Notes under the pieces: model-generated
Told to the model about the DNA's origin: nothing
Database searches by the model: none
What the model saw: the letters and a program-made list of their open reading frames with translations, nothing else
Made by a program: the position numbers and the translations under genes
Shown: one piece after another, positions 15,821 to 26,101 of the stretch
Layout: every line of letters starts with the position of its first letter
Position numbering within the stretch: the first letter of the stretch is position 1
Origin: Flavobacterium tegetincola DSM 22377
GTDB lineage: Bacteria; Bacteroidota; Bacteroidia; Flavobacteriales; Flavobacteriaceae
Reading direction: 5' to 3'
Length of the DNA: 64,000 bases
Assembly: GCF_000425485.1 (NCBI RefSeq)
Contig: NZ_AUDN01000007.1
Coordinates: 1 to 64,000 of the forward strand

Positions 15821-16318
15821 TTATAGAACTGCTAAAGCTGCCTCGTAATTAGGTTCTGCAGCGATTTCGCTAACTTGTTCTGCGTATAAGACAGTTCCGT
15901 TTTCATCTAAAACGATTACTACTCTTGAATGCAAACCGGCCAATGGACCATCAGTCATTTCTAAACCATAGTTCTTTCCAAAAGCGCCTGTATTGAAGTC
16001 AGATAGGTTAACTACATTTTCTAAACCTTCAGCACCACAAAAGCGTTTTTGAGCAAAGGGTAAATCTCTTGAAATACATAAAACAGTAGTGTTATCTAAT
16101 TTACTTGCACTTTCATTAAAAGTACGAACAGATTGCGCACAAGTTCCTGTGTCAATGCTTGGGAATATATTTAAAACCAGTTTTTTACCTGCAAAATCAG
16201 CTAAAGTTGCTGTGGATAAATCTACTTTTACTAATGAAAAATCTGCAGCTTTTGAGCCTTTTTGTGGTAAATCTCCATTTGTATGAATGGGATTTCCACC
16301 TAATGTAATTGATGCCAT
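15821..16318 (-). CDS. tpx: Thiol peroxidase Tpx (atypical 2-Cys peroxiredoxin)
   Basis: 165 residues, standard length. Peroxidatic Cys60 sits in PSIDTGTCAQSVRTFN and resolving Cys94 in PFAQKRFCGAEG; both are present with the usual 34-residue gap. The enzyme reduces hydroperoxides with electrons from thioredoxin. Starts MASITLGGNPIHTNG, as in other Tpx proteins. It is the first gene of the run tpx-dgkA-ftsK-lolA-lptF/G-ribB. No ATAG-N7-CTAT box like those of katG and prx was seen upstream. Confidence 0.95.
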   Translation of the reverse strand: MASITLGGNPIHTNGDLPQKGSKAADFSLVKVDLSTATLADFAGKKLVLNIFPSIDTGTCAQSVRTFNESASKLDNTTVLCISRDLPFAQKRFCGAEGLENVVNLSDFNTGAFGKNYGLEMTDGPLAGLHSRVVIVLDENGTVLYAEQVSEIAAEPNYEAALAVL

Positions 16319-16443
16319 AATTGATTTATTTAGATGCCAAAAATACTCATTTTTTCGTAGAAAAGAACGAATGATTCCGGTTATTCGTTGCTAATTATTT
16401 GTAAAACAGAAAAACCTAAAACTTTGAATTAAAAGTGCTGAAT

Positions 16444-17433
16444 TTAAGATTTTTCTGCAAATAGTGCCGAAAGTAGTACCGAGCCAATTAAAATTCCTCC
16501 AATAATAATTAGGGAAAAAACGGATTCTACATGATAAAATGGAGCAACTATCATTTTTAAACCAATAAATGTAAGAATGATGGCTAATCCATATTTAAGC
16601 ATACTGAACATGTAAAGAAAATTATCGAGCAGAAAAAATAACGCTCTTAAGCCCAAAATTGCAAATATATTTGATGTGTATAGTATAAATGGATCATCAG
16701 AAATTGCAAAAATAGCCGGAATTGAATCTACTGCAAAAAGTAAATCCGTGAATTCAATAACTGCTAAGACCAAAAACAATTTTGTAGCAACGCGTTTCCC
16801 GTCTTTTATGGTGAAAAATTTATCTCCATCATATTCATCGGTGACTTTAAAAATTTTTCGAACCAGTTGTGCTCCTTTGCTTTTATTGTAATTGGTATCT
16901 TCTGACTCTTCATCCGAACTCCAAGATTTAATTCCAGCGTAAACCAGAAATAGACCAAAGAAAGTCATAATGATATTGATATTATACTTGAATCCTTCAA
17001 TGCCAAAATTCCCTAAAATGGTATTCAAATAAGTTAATCGAATCAGATAAGCTCCCGAAAAAATAAAAATTGCGCGCAAAATTAAAGCACCTACGATTCC
17101 CCAAAAAAGTATTTTGTGCTTATTTTGATTGGCCACATCAAAAAATTTGAAGACCATTATAAAAACAAATAAGTTGTCTACTGAAAGCGCTTTCTCAATC
17201 CAATATGCCGATTGAAATTCAAAAAATTTGGTTGGTCCCGCTATATTATATAGTACTGCACTAAAACCCATCGATAAGCCAATCCACACTGCGGACCAAA
17301 TTAGAGCTTCTTTATTGGATATTTCGTGACTATTTTTATTAAAGACGCCCAAATCTAAAAGCAACATTACCACAATTACAATAGCAAATAAAGCAATTAA
17401 CCAAGGATGTTCAACATAAAGCGGATGTTCCAT
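16444..17433 (-). CDS. TerC-family membrane protein
   Basis: 329 residues with about nine transmembrane helices. The family motifs are present: SVDNLFVFIMVFKFF with WIEKALS before it, and LLFAVDSIPAIFAISDDPF in the second half; the Asp residues inside helices are the conserved ones. The soluble loop at about residues 170-205 is charged. TerC/Alx proteins are linked to metal (manganese, calcium) export and to tellurite or alkaline-pH responses; the substrate here is unknown. It stands alone between tpx and parC. Confidence 0.9.
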   Translation of the reverse strand: MEHPLYVEHPWLIALFAIVIVVMLLLDLGVFNKNSHEISNKEALIWSAVWIGLSMGFSAVLYNIAGPTKFFEFQSAYWIEKALSVDNLFVFIMVFKFFDVANQNKHKILFWGIVGALILRAIFIFSGAYLIRLTYLNTILGNFGIEGFKYNINIIMTFFGLFLVYAGIKSWSSDEESEDTNYNKSKGAQLVRKIFKVTDEYDGDKFFTIKDGKRVATKLFLVLAVIEFTDLLFAVDSIPAIFAISDDPFILYTSNIFAILGLRALFFLLDNFLYMFSMLKYGLAIILTFIGLKMIVAPFYHVESVFSLIIIGGILIGSVLLSALFAEKS

Positions 17434-17467
17434 TTTTGTAGTACAACTAATTTAGTAAGCATAATTA

Positions 17468-20167
17468 TTAAGCACCTTCATTATCGTTTTCTTCAAAGAG
17501 ATTAATTTGGCCATCTTCATCTAATTTCACATTTGTATTTAACTCATTTTCACCAATCACTTCTCTGTCTTGTTTAGCAACTTCTTCTGGGATTTCAAAG
17601 GGTAATGACTCTAATAAATTAATTTGTTTGATTTTATCAGCAGTCAATTGATTACCTAAAGCTTTAATTCCTTTTACAGATATAAAATCATCAAAATCAA
17701 TTGTTTGATTTTCTTTTTGAACTCCTTTTACTTTTGCAAAAATTACTTCTGCAACTGGTCGATAATCTGTGGCTACAATTTCAACGTGTGATTTTGGATG
17801 TTCGGTTATAAAAAATTCTTCCTTGTTTCCGTTGTCAATTAGAAACCGTTTTATAAAATATTTTTCCTTTTCCCCTTCAAAATAGATCGCGGAAATAGGT
17901 TTTTTAGGCGACCATTTTTCAAGAACAATCATATCATCATCAAAGTGCGTCGTCAATTCTGGAATAATAGTTTTTACTTTCCCCGATTGTTGAATAATTA
18001 ACAGTCGATCGTTTGGTTTAAATTCGCCTAAAAGTTCGCCTCTTCCATCAACATTTAATTTCTGAACGGTGTCGTCAAACCAAATGCGTCGCGGTTTTAA
18101 AGTTGAAATTCCTTTTTCTTTGAGTTCAATTTTTTTGATTGGATATTTAGTTACCAAATTTCCTTTGGAACCTCGACCTTTTATAGCTAAATCCGCAAAA
18201 TCGATATCAAATTTTAATTTTTTAACTGTTCCTACTTGACGTAATAATATAGTTATAACTTCAGCTTCTCCATTTGGATTATGCGAAAAATAAAGTACTT
18301 GGGAACCTGCTTTGTCTTGACTTAATGGGTAAGCTTTATCTCTCGTGACACCAGAAACATTGAATCTCTTGATGTAAGAAGGTCCCGATTTTCCGTCACG
18401 ATAAATCATGTTGTAAATCGTTCGTTTGTCTTGCTTGTCAAAGATTGCAATGTGAATAATGTCTTTTCCAACAAATTTCTTGTCGTCTACTTTTGAAATC
18501 ATCATCGAACCGTCTCTTAAAAAAACAATAACATCGTCAATTTCAGAACAATCAGCTACATATTCGTCTTTTTTCAATCCCGTTCCAAAGAAACCTTCTT
18601 CTCGGTTGACGTATAATTTTGTATTTCTAAGGATTACTTTTGTAGCTTCAATATCATCAAAAATTCGTAGTTCCGTTTGACGTTCTTTCCCTTTTCCGTA
18701 TTTCTCTTTTAATTTTGTAAAAAAGGCTATAGCAAAATCAATAATGTGTTCCAAATCGTGCTTGACTTGCTCCATTTCTGCTTCTAATTTTGCAATCGCA
18801 TCATCCGCTTTATCGGAGTCAAAACGCGTAATTCGAATCATTGGAATTTGCGTCAATTTCTGCAAATCATCATCGTTGATTTCGCGAACTAATAAATCTA
18901 AATAAGGTTCGAAACTTTTGTACAAATAGGCATAAAGTGCTTCTCTATCAGAATACAATTTGAAATCAATGTACATTTCTTCACGAATGAAAATCTTTTC
19001 TAATGTTGAAAAGTGCCATTTGTTTTGCAACTCAGCCAATTGGATTTCCAACTCACTTTTAAGCAATTCAACCGTTCTGTGGGTTGAAATTTTCAACATT
19101 TCAGAAACACCAATAAACAGCGGTTTATGATTTTCAATTACGCAACCTAATGGAGCAATTGAAGTTTCGCACGCTGTAAAAGCAAACAAAGCGTCAATCG
19201 TTTTATCAGGCGAAACCCCTGGAAATAAATGAATTAAAATTTCAACTTCGGCAGCAGTATTGTCTTCAATTTTCTTAATTTTGATTTTACCTTTGTCGTT
19301 GGCTTTCAAAATACTGTCTATCAAACTTCCTGTATTTGTGGAAAAAGGAATTTGAGTGATGACTAATGTTTGCTTGTCTAATTGCGCAATTTTCGCACGA
19401 ACTCGAACTCTTCCGCCACGAAGTCCGTCGTTATAATTGGTAACATCAGCAATTCCAGCCGTAATAAAATCTGGATATAGCGTGAATGGTTTTCCTTTTA
19501 ATATTTTTATTGAACTATCAATCAGTTCGTTAAAATTATGTGGTAATACTTTTGTTGACAACCCAACAGCAATTCCTTCAGCACCTTGCGCCAAAAGTAA
19601 TGGGAATTTCACAGGTAGATTTACCGGTTCAGCTCGACGACCGTCATAAGAAACACCCCAATCCGTGATTTTTGGAGAATATAAAACGTCGTGGCCAAAT
19701 TTTGAAATTCGAGCTTCAATATAACGAGAAGCTGCAGCACTGTCGCCGGTAAGAATATTTCCCCAGTTTCCTTGCATGTCGATAATCAGTTCTTTCTGAC
19801 CAATTTGCACCATCGCGTCACCAATACTAGCGTCACCGTGAGGGTGATACTGCATGGTATGACCCACAATATTCGCCACTTTATTGTAACGACCATCGTC
19901 TAATTCCTTCATCGAATGCATAATCCTACGTTGAACCGGTTTAAAACCATCTTCAATCGCAGGAACTGCTCTTTCCAGAATTACGTAAGATGCGTAGTCC
20001 AAAAACCAATCTTTGAACATGCCGGTTACTTTTGTAATCGTATCTTCCGGACTGTCATTGGTCTCGTAAAAGTGATGTCCCGAGGTTTGAATGTCGTCAA
20101 AACCTTGATTTTCGTTTTCTTGACTTTCGTTTTCTTCGGGGATTTTATTTTCTTCGTCTTCGTTCAT
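17468..20167 (-). CDS. parC: DNA topoisomerase IV subunit A
   Basis: 899 residues. The breakage-reunion domain has the conserved RRIMHSM, HPHGDASIGDAMV and AASRYIEARIS with the active-site Tyr149, and a QTELRIFDD-type coiled region follows. The C-terminal half is a six-bladed-propeller-like domain, ending in an acidic tail (LFEENDNEGA). The N-terminus carries an acidic 30-residue extension (many Glu/Asp). With ParE it decatenates daughter chromosomes. Assigned to topoisomerase IV rather than gyrase because a parE gene lies upstream in the same direction and the gyrase-type GQRGQGG box was not seen. A nuclease-like gene separates the two subunits. Confidence 0.9.
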   Translation of the reverse strand: MNEDEENKIPEENESQENENQGFDDIQTSGHHFYETNDSPEDTITKVTGMFKDWFLDYASYVILERAVPAIEDGFKPVQRRIMHSMKELDDGRYNKVANIVGHTMQYHPHGDASIGDAMVQIGQKELIIDMQGNWGNILTGDSAAASRYIEARISKFGHDVLYSPKITDWGVSYDGRRAEPVNLPVKFPLLLAQGAEGIAVGLSTKVLPHNFNELIDSSIKILKGKPFTLYPDFITAGIADVTNYNDGLRGGRVRVRAKIAQLDKQTLVITQIPFSTNTGSLIDSILKANDKGKIKIKKIEDNTAAEVEILIHLFPGVSPDKTIDALFAFTACETSIAPLGCVIENHKPLFIGVSEMLKISTHRTVELLKSELEIQLAELQNKWHFSTLEKIFIREEMYIDFKLYSDREALYAYLYKSFEPYLDLLVREINDDDLQKLTQIPMIRITRFDSDKADDAIAKLEAEMEQVKHDLEHIIDFAIAFFTKLKEKYGKGKERQTELRIFDDIEATKVILRNTKLYVNREEGFFGTGLKKDEYVADCSEIDDVIVFLRDGSMMISKVDDKKFVGKDIIHIAIFDKQDKRTIYNMIYRDGKSGPSYIKRFNVSGVTRDKAYPLSQDKAGSQVLYFSHNPNGEAEVITILLRQVGTVKKLKFDIDFADLAIKGRGSKGNLVTKYPIKKIELKEKGISTLKPRRIWFDDTVQKLNVDGRGELLGEFKPNDRLLIIQQSGKVKTIIPELTTHFDDDMIVLEKWSPKKPISAIYFEGEKEKYFIKRFLIDNGNKEEFFITEHPKSHVEIVATDYRPVAEVIFAKVKGVQKENQTIDFDDFISVKGIKALGNQLTADKIKQINLLESLPFEIPEEVAKQDREVIGENELNTNVKLDEDGQINLFEENDNEGA

Positions 20168-20178
20168 TTATGCTTAAA

Positions 20179-21363
20179 TTAATCTCTTTTTTCAAAAGAT
20201 TTTACATCAATTTCTATTATGTTTTTCAATTCTTGTTCTGTAGGTAATTGCAATTTATATTTACTTACAAATATTTCTTGAGACAAACCACCTAAAGCGT
20301 AATGCACCAAGGCGTTGTCTTTCTGGCTACAAAGTATGATTCCTATTGGCGGATTATCATTCTCAACCATTTCATTTTCTTTGAAATAGTTCAAATAGAC
20401 GTTCATTTGTCCAGCATCCGAATGGTCAAAATCGCCAATTTTCAAATCAATCAAAATATGACATTTCAGAATTCTATGATAGAAAACCAAGTCAATTCTA
20501 TAATGCTTATTGTTGAATGAAATTCTTTTTTGTCGTGCTTCAAAACAAAATCCACGACCTAATTCTACTAAAAAATTTTGCAAATGGTTGATAATCGATT
20601 GTTCCAAATCATTTTCAGAAAATTGCGACTGTTCCGGAATATTTAGAAACTCTAAAATGTAAGGACTTTTTACTATTTCACTAAAATTACTTAAAGTATC
20701 ATTTTTTAACTTGTCAAACATCAGTTCTTTATTTGAACTTAATCCAATTCGTTCGTAAAGCATTGCACTTATTTCCCGCTGAAGTTGTCTAACGGTCCAA
20801 TTATTTTTAATGGTTTGAATCTCATAGAAGCTTCGCTGGGTTGAATCGTCTATTTTTATAAATTCTAAAATATGTGTAAAACTTACTTTACCTACAAATA
20901 GACTTGGATTTTCGACTGCAATAGATTTTACTTTTTTATCTGCTTTAAAATTTCCAATCAGTGATTGTATAATCTCGTTTTCGTCCAAATTGAATTTTCC
21001 AATCATTGATTGGATAATCTTATAGTCATTGTTTTTTTCTAGTTTCAATTGTTCAGTCAGCGTCTGAATAATTGAAGGATATGTTAAGAAAAAATTTTTA
21101 AAGCTATGTAACATCATTAATGACATACCTTTCACCTTCTTCTCCTTTAAATTATTCGCAATATTTCTATATAAATTATCTCCATATTCTGCTCTATCTT
21201 GGCCTTTTTGTTCATATTCAAATAAATACATTCCAATCAACCAATTACGCAACGTGTATGCATAATTTACCTGCCGATTTGCATAATCAGAAAAGTAGGT
21301 ATTGATACTTTCAATCTGAACAGATATGTTTTGGAGATTTTGCAAATTTAATTTAATACTCAA
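20179..21363 (-). CDS. DUF1016/YhcG-family PDDEXK nuclease-like protein
   Basis: 394 residues. The N-terminal DUF1016 part (YAYTLRNWLIGMYLFEYEQK, later WTVRQLQREISAMLYERIGL) precedes a PDDEXK-like C-terminal domain with RIDLVFYHR, then CHILIDLKIGDFDHSDAGQM and IGIILCSQKDN; the D...D-L-K pattern is the nuclease core. A short internal duplication (IIQSMIGKF / IIQSLIGNF) is present in the middle. Family members are often near restriction or mobile genes and may be defence nucleases; the function is not settled. Here it sits between parE and parC, 11 bases before parC, which is odd for a defence-type gene and suggests a local insertion. Confidence 0.82.
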   Translation of the reverse strand: MSIKLNLQNLQNISVQIESINTYFSDYANRQVNYAYTLRNWLIGMYLFEYEQKGQDRAEYGDNLYRNIANNLKEKKVKGMSLMMLHSFKNFFLTYPSIIQTLTEQLKLEKNNDYKIIQSMIGKFNLDENEIIQSLIGNFKADKKVKSIAVENPSLFVGKVSFTHILEFIKIDDSTQRSFYEIQTIKNNWTVRQLQREISAMLYERIGLSSNKELMFDKLKNDTLSNFSEIVKSPYILEFLNIPEQSQFSENDLEQSIINHLQNFLVELGRGFCFEARQKRISFNNKHYRIDLVFYHRILKCHILIDLKIGDFDHSDAGQMNVYLNYFKENEMVENDNPPIGIILCSQKDNALVHYALGGLSQEIFVSKYKLQLPTEQELKNIIEIDVKSFEKRD

Positions 21364-21365
21364 TA

Positions 21366-21545
21366 TTAAAAATTATACTTCTCTTTACAAATATGACGTT
21401 CTGTTATTACGGTTTCGCCATTTGATTTTTTTACAGTATTAGAAACTGTTTCACATTCAATATGATCATTTGAAAAGTGAATAAATAAAAGTACAGAAGC
21501 CGTCGAAATTATTATTGAAAATAAGATTAAGGTGAGTTTTTTCAT
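21366..21545 (-). CDS. 59-residue exported or membrane-anchored small protein
   Basis: ATG at 21545 to TAA at 21366. It starts MKKLTLILFSIIISTASVLL, a signal peptide or anchor, followed by about 35 polar residues with two cysteines (Cys31 and Cys53) that could form a disulphide in the periplasm. It lies between parE and the DUF1016 gene, three bases upstream of the latter's start codon, so it may have arrived with it. No family is recognised. Confidence 0.5.
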   Translation of the reverse strand: MKKLTLILFSIIISTASVLLFIHFSNDHIECETVSNTVKKSNGETVITERHICKEKYNF

Positions 21546-21611
21546 TATTTTTTGAAATTAAACTATGTTTTCATTTATGGTTTTTTATTTTTTGTTAGCT
21601 GCGATTTTGCA

Positions 21612-23468
21612 TTATTCTTTCTCGACAACATCCAATTCCACCTTCAAATTATTAATGATAAACTCTTGTCTATCCGGAGTGTTTTTTCCCATATAAAACT
21701 CCAATAATTTTTCAATAGAAGTCGATTTATCCAACATCACTGGGTCCAAACGAATATCAGCACCAATAAAATGCTTGAACTCGTCGGGAGAAATTTCTCC
21801 TAAACCCTTAAATCGCGTAATTTCTGGTTTTGGCTTTAATTTTTCAATCGCATTTACGCGTTCGTCTTCTGTATAACAATAAATGGTTTCTTTTTTATTT
21901 CGAACTCTAAATAAAGGTGTTTGCAGAATATATAAATGTCCTTCTTTGATTAATTCTGGGAAAAATTGCAAGAAAAATGTAATCAAAAGTAACCGAATGT
22001 GCATACCGTCGACGTCGGCATCGGTTGCAATTACGATATTATTGTACCGCAAATCTTCCATTGCTTCTTCAATATTTAAAGCAGCTTGTAATAAATTAAA
22101 CTCTTCATTTTCATAAACAATTTTCTTTGACATCCCGTACGAATTCAACGGTTTTCCACGCAAACTAAAAACCGCTTGCGTATTTACGTCACGCGATTTT
22201 GTTATGGAACCCGAAGCTGAATCTCCCTCAGTAATAAAAAGTGTACTTTCTAAATAACGTGGATTTTTAATGTCTGCCAAGTGAACCCGACAATCACGTA
22301 ATTTTTTATTGTGCAGATTGGACTTCTTAGCTCTGTCTTTCGCTAATTTCCGAATACCAGACAGTTCTTTTCGTTCCCTTTCTGCTTGAAGGATTTTACG
22401 TAAAAGTAAATCAGCAACTTCTGGATTTTTATGTAAGTAATTATCAAGTTTTGTTTTCACAAAATCATTTACAAAAGTCCGAACCGTAGGTTTATCACCT
22501 CCAACATCTGTTGAACCTAATTTTGTCTTGGTTTGCGATTCAAAAACCGGTTCCATTACTTTAATGCTTACCGCACTTACAACTGATTTTCGAACATCGG
22601 AAGGTTCAAAGTTTTTATTGTAAAATTCGCGAATCGTTTTCACCAATGCTTCACGAAAAGCAACCAAATGCGTTCCTCCTTGAGTCGTATTTTGACCATT
22701 AACAAAGGAATGATATTCTTCTGAATATTGTGTTTTACTGTGTGTTAAAGCTACTTCAATGTCGTCGCCTAAAAGGTGAATAATCGGATACACCTTGTCT
22801 TCTTCGGCAATATTTTCGTCTAATAAATCTTTTAATCCGTTTTCCGAAAAGTATTTTTCCCCGTTGTACAAAATTGTTAATCCCGTATTCAGGTAACAAT
22901 AGTTTTTCAGCATTTTAATTACATACTCATTTCTAAATTTGTAATTTTTAAAAATAGCTTCGTCTGGAATAAATATTACTTTGGTTCCCTTACGTTTAGT
23001 TGTTTCAATGATTTCTTCGTCCAAAACTAAATTTCCAGCTGAAAATTCTGCAGATTTTTGCTTTTCATCACGAACGGATTCTACCCTAAAATAATTGGAA
23101 AGTGCATTGACGGCTTTGGTACCAACTCCATTTAAACCTACTGATTTTTTAAAAGCAAGCGAATCGTATTTCCCACCAGTATTCATTTTGGAAACCACAT
23201 CAACCACTTTTCCAAGAGGAATTCCACGACCGTAATCGCGTACCGAAACTGTTTTATCTCTGATACTTACCTCAATTGTTTTTCCAGCACCCATAACGAA
23301 TTCATCGATACAGTTGTCTAAAACTTCTTTAAGTAAAATGTAAATTCCATCATCAGCCGACGAACCGTCGCCGAGTTTACCGATATACATTCCTGGTCGC
23401 ATTCGGATGTGCTCTTTCCAGTCAAGTGAACGGATATTGTCTTCGTTGTACTGATTTTGTTCTGCCAT
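21612..23468 (-). CDS. parE: DNA topoisomerase IV subunit B
   Basis: 618 residues. GHKL ATPase domain with [19 protein letters not shown] and [14 protein letters not shown], then the transducer domain and the TOPRIM domain ([12 protein letters not shown], and [19 protein letters not shown]). The length fits ParE rather than the longer GyrB. It supplies the ATP-driven gate of topoisomerase IV with the ParC subunit encoded downstream. Starts [17 protein letters not shown], with the conserved [12 protein letters not shown] soon after. Confidence 0.94.
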   Translation of the reverse strand: MAEQNQYNEDNIRSLDWKEHIRMRPGMYIGKLGDGSSADDGIYILLKEVLDNCIDEFVMGAGKTIEVSIRDKTVSVRDYGRGIPLGKVVDVVSKMNTGGKYDSLAFKKSVGLNGVGTKAVNALSNYFRVESVRDEKQKSAEFSAGNLVLDEEIIETTKRKGTKVIFIPDEAIFKNYKFRNEYVIKMLKNYCYLNTGLTILYNGEKYFSENGLKDLLDENIAEEDKVYPIIHLLGDDIEVALTHSKTQYSEEYHSFVNGQNTTQGGTHLVAFREALVKTIREFYNKNFEPSDVRKSVVSAVSIKVMEPVFESQTKTKLGSTDVGGDKPTVRTFVNDFVKTKLDNYLHKNPEVADLLLRKILQAERERKELSGIRKLAKDRAKKSNLHNKKLRDCRVHLADIKNPRYLESTLFITEGDSASGSITKSRDVNTQAVFSLRGKPLNSYGMSKKIVYENEEFNLLQAALNIEEAMEDLRYNNIVIATDADVDGMHIRLLLITFFLQFFPELIKEGHLYILQTPLFRVRNKKETIYCYTEDERVNAIEKLKPKPEITRFKGLGEISPDEFKHFIGADIRLDPVMLDKSTSIEKLLEFYMGKNTPDRQEFIINNLKVELDVVEKE

Positions 23469-23593
23469 TTGAAAAGTGTGGATTTTGTGCTAATGTACGG
23501 CATCTGCTCAAAAAATAAAAGTGCGTAGAAACAAAATTATTAAAAAGTAATAAATCCTATGAAACATCCTATTTACTTTTCTATTACGGGCTT

Positions 23594-24268
23594 TTAATTG
23601 TAATGTTGAAATATTCCACGATCAGTCGCGGTCCACAAAGCTGCTTTTTGATTCATCACTTTTAGCCCGTTATTTGCCCAAGTATTGCACGTGTAAAAGA
23701 AATTATAAGAACCTTTTGCTTCATAAAAACTGTCGTTTTGGCCATACGTTGTGGCATTAATCAATAAGGGTTTGCCATTAACATCAAATTGAAATTTCTG
23801 TTCAATATAATCAACCAACGCTTGGTATTCTTGAGCTGAGACCTTAATTTTTATACAATTTTCGCCTTCTTTCATTTCTTTATAAAAAGTAGCGTGCATT
23901 GCTGAACCTCCCAGTCCAAAAGCGGCTACAAACGCGGTGCGGAATGTCAAATCCGACCATTCGGGTGTGTTTAAATAAAAACCTTTATCGCCCCAACCTA
24001 TGCCGATAAATTGCATAGTTGAATCCTGCGATTTAATATGACTGTATGCAATTGATGTGCTCCAATCTTTATAGTCAGTTTTAATAGGAACCACAATATC
24101 AGTGTGAACACCATTAGTTTTAATGTAAACTTCTACATCTTCGGCAGGTTCCACATCCTCGTTGTTAACTGCTATATAAGGAACTGCAAAAACAAGCAGC
24201 AAGTAGGCGAGTAGGAATGCCACTAAAACTAAAATAACTTTACCTATAATTAGAAACATTTTTTTCAT
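23594..24268 (-). CDS. DUF2459/TIGR02117-family membrane-anchored protein
   Basis: 224 residues from ATG 24268; the frame extends to a TTG at 24283 but the ATG gives a normal anchor (MKKMFLIIGKVILVLVAFLL). The conserved family motifs are visible: KTNGVHTDIVVPI, IGWGDKGFYLNTPEW, MHATFYKEM and the C-terminal YNFFYTCNTWANNGLK. The Cys and His residues suggest a papain/NlpC-like periplasmic fold, but the function of this family is unknown. It stands alone after parE. Confidence 0.85.
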   Translation of the reverse strand: MKKMFLIIGKVILVLVAFLLAYLLLVFAVPYIAVNNEDVEPAEDVEVYIKTNGVHTDIVVPIKTDYKDWSTSIAYSHIKSQDSTMQFIGIGWGDKGFYLNTPEWSDLTFRTAFVAAFGLGGSAMHATFYKEMKEGENCIKIKVSAQEYQALVDYIEQKFQFDVNGKPLLINATTYGQNDSFYEAKGSYNFFYTCNTWANNGLKVMNQKAALWTATDRGIFQHYN

Positions 24269-24349
24269 CTTTTGTAGATTCAAGATTATTTTTCATAACA
24301 ACTATTTTTTGACACTTTTGACGGAATTATTCATTATTATTCAAAAAAA

Positions 24350-24380
24350 AAGCACTTACAAAATTTATCTGCAAGTGCTT
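24350..24380 (-). terminator. Terminator of the outer-membrane protein gene
   Basis: AAGCACTT (24350-24357) pairs with AAGTGCTT (24373-24380); on the minus strand the stem is followed by a long T run. Confidence 0.75.
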
Positions 24381-24423
24381 TATTTGAAATATTCACCAAA
24401 AGAATTTCAGTAAACCAATTTAA

Positions 24424-24921
24424 TTAAAATTGGTAACGAACTCCCAAAGCGATGTCTGGACCAAAGTTGTCATTTCTAAAGTCATCACCAAAATAAAGTT
24501 CAGGACGAATGTCTAAAGAAAGCATCAATGGAATGTCAAAATTATATTCAATCCCTAGATTTCCGGCAGCTAAGAAAAAAGTACCGCTTTCGTCATTCTT
24601 AAAATTATCATTTTTGTCGTTAATGCTGTAACTTCCTAAACCACCACCAACACCAGCGTACCAGTTGAATCCGCCTTCAATATTCCAAACCCATTGGTAC
24701 AATCCAACTATCTTAAATGAATCATAGTAATCATTATTACGTAATCCTAAATCCAATTCCAAACGGTTGTTGTCACCAAGTGCTCTTTGATAAGTAACTT
24801 CAGCACCAAATCCGTCATTGTCACCTAAACGTAAACCTAGAGCATTTTTACTAATCTCTTGTGCGTTTGAAGCAAATGCTAATCCTACTAGCATTATTGC
24901 AGATAAAATTATTTTTTTCAT
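24424..24921 (-). CDS. Small outer-membrane beta-barrel protein
   Basis: 165 residues from ATG 24921, giving the signal peptide MKKIILSAIMLVGLAFASNA then Q. The mature part alternates polar and aromatic residues in short strands (FGAEVTYQRAL, RLELDLGLR, FKIVGLYQWVW, FNWYAGVGGGLG, LAAGNLGIEYNFD) and ends in GVRYQF, a C-terminal aromatic signal for outer-membrane insertion. About eight strands are expected. A TAnnTTTG-type box (TACATTTG) lies 25 bases upstream of the start on the minus strand. Role unknown. Confidence 0.75.
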   Translation of the reverse strand: MKKIILSAIMLVGLAFASNAQEISKNALGLRLGDNDGFGAEVTYQRALGDNNRLELDLGLRNNDYYDSFKIVGLYQWVWNIEGGFNWYAGVGGGLGSYSINDKNDNFKNDESGTFFLAAGNLGIEYNFDIPLMLSLDIRPELYFGDDFRNDNFGPDIALGVRYQF

Positions 24922-25050
24922 TTTTGTTTTATTAAATATTTGAAGCAAATGTAGGCCTTATTGCGTCATCCACATTGTGATATTTTTAAAATATGTTGTA
25001 ATATTTCATAAACAATTCGAATTCTGCAATTTGAAATGATAGAATAAGTG

Positions 25051-25839
25051 TTAGTCTAAAAATTCTTCGATAGTAGACGAGCCAATTTGCGGAATGGGGA
25101 ATTCAATTTCTGCTTGAGAAAAATCATTCAATTCATAGTTGACCTCTGTTTTGGAATAAATCATGCCAACTCCTTCCGCATAATAATGTGTCGAAATAAT
25201 TACGTCTTGCGAGTTCAAAATACCAATGGAAACCGGCGTGTTGAGTCCGGGTAAAGTATAAATGGTATTTACCTTTAAGTTGGCTACTAACTTAATGACC
25301 TTTACGTTGGAATAACTTTCTCTTCCAGGAACGGTAAAAGTGGCAAGCGATTCTTTAAAAAATGACTCTAAATTATAGTCTATTTTTATTGGCAGACCTT
25401 GTAGATCTTGTTCAATGGTTCCTGATTTAGTATCAAGCTGAGCATTGTTACTGCTGTTTTCTTTAAATAAAACAAAGTCTGTAAGGTTTATGTCAATTGG
25501 GAATAATTCAGATAAAGCAAAACCTGTGGTTCCGGAAATTAGTAATTTATCACCTTGCTTTCGAATAGAACTATTATTTAAAGCGTTAGTGTAAAATCCA
25601 AATGGAGTGGAAGCTGTACTAAACGTATTATAGGTGTTGCTGTTAATTGTAGTTTCACCACTTATAAAAAGTGAATCGCGTCCTACATTTTGATTTTCAA
25701 TACTGACATCATAAAGCCAAGCGGAAGATGCATTTAAGGGCATAAAAATATTTTCGCTATCGACTGAGTTTTCGTCATTACTAGAACAAGAAGTTAAGCC
25801 TAAAAATAAGAAGGCAGCGCCAAAGTATATTTTTTTCAT
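25051..25839 (-). CDS. Hypothetical lipoprotein
   Basis: 262 residues with a clear lipobox (MKKIYFGAAFLFLGLTSCSS, Cys18) followed by an acidic linker, as in surface-exposed lipoproteins of Bacteroidetes. The rest is beta-rich without a motif I know. Single gene, no operon partner seen. It may be a surface or periplasmic structural protein; no function can be given. Confidence 0.7.
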   Translation of the reverse strand: MKKIYFGAAFLFLGLTSCSSNDENSVDSENIFMPLNASSAWLYDVSIENQNVGRDSLFISGETTINSNTYNTFSTASTPFGFYTNALNNSSIRKQGDKLLISGTTGFALSELFPIDINLTDFVLFKENSSNNAQLDTKSGTIEQDLQGLPIKIDYNLESFFKESLATFTVPGRESYSNVKVIKLVANLKVNTIYTLPGLNTPVSIGILNSQDVIISTHYYAEGVGMIYSKTEVNYELNDFSQAEIEFPIPQIGSSTIEEFLD

Positions 25840-26077
25840 TTTTTCATTTTTTATTCGTTGCTAATATAATATAAATACGTTACTTAATTAATAGCTTAGC
25901 TCTTTTGTCAACTATTAATATGATTTTATGTATTTACCCTCGAAAGTTTAAATTATTTTAGATAAAATAACTAGTATTAATTAGATGCGAATTAGCTTTA
26001 AAACGTTTGTCAGGTTCTATATATGATAGGTCTTGTAAATTTTGGGTCAATTTTTTTTATACGTTACACTAAAAGTT

Positions 26078-26085
26078 TACATTTG
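26078..26085 (+). promoter_or_regulatory. -7 box of aroC
   Basis: TACATTTG matches TAnnTTTG and lies 16 bases before the chosen aroC start at 26102. It rules out the longer reading frame that begins upstream at 26042. A clear TTG -33 box is not seen. Confidence 0.5.
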
Positions 26086-26101
26086 TTCAAAACCAAGTAT
26101 T

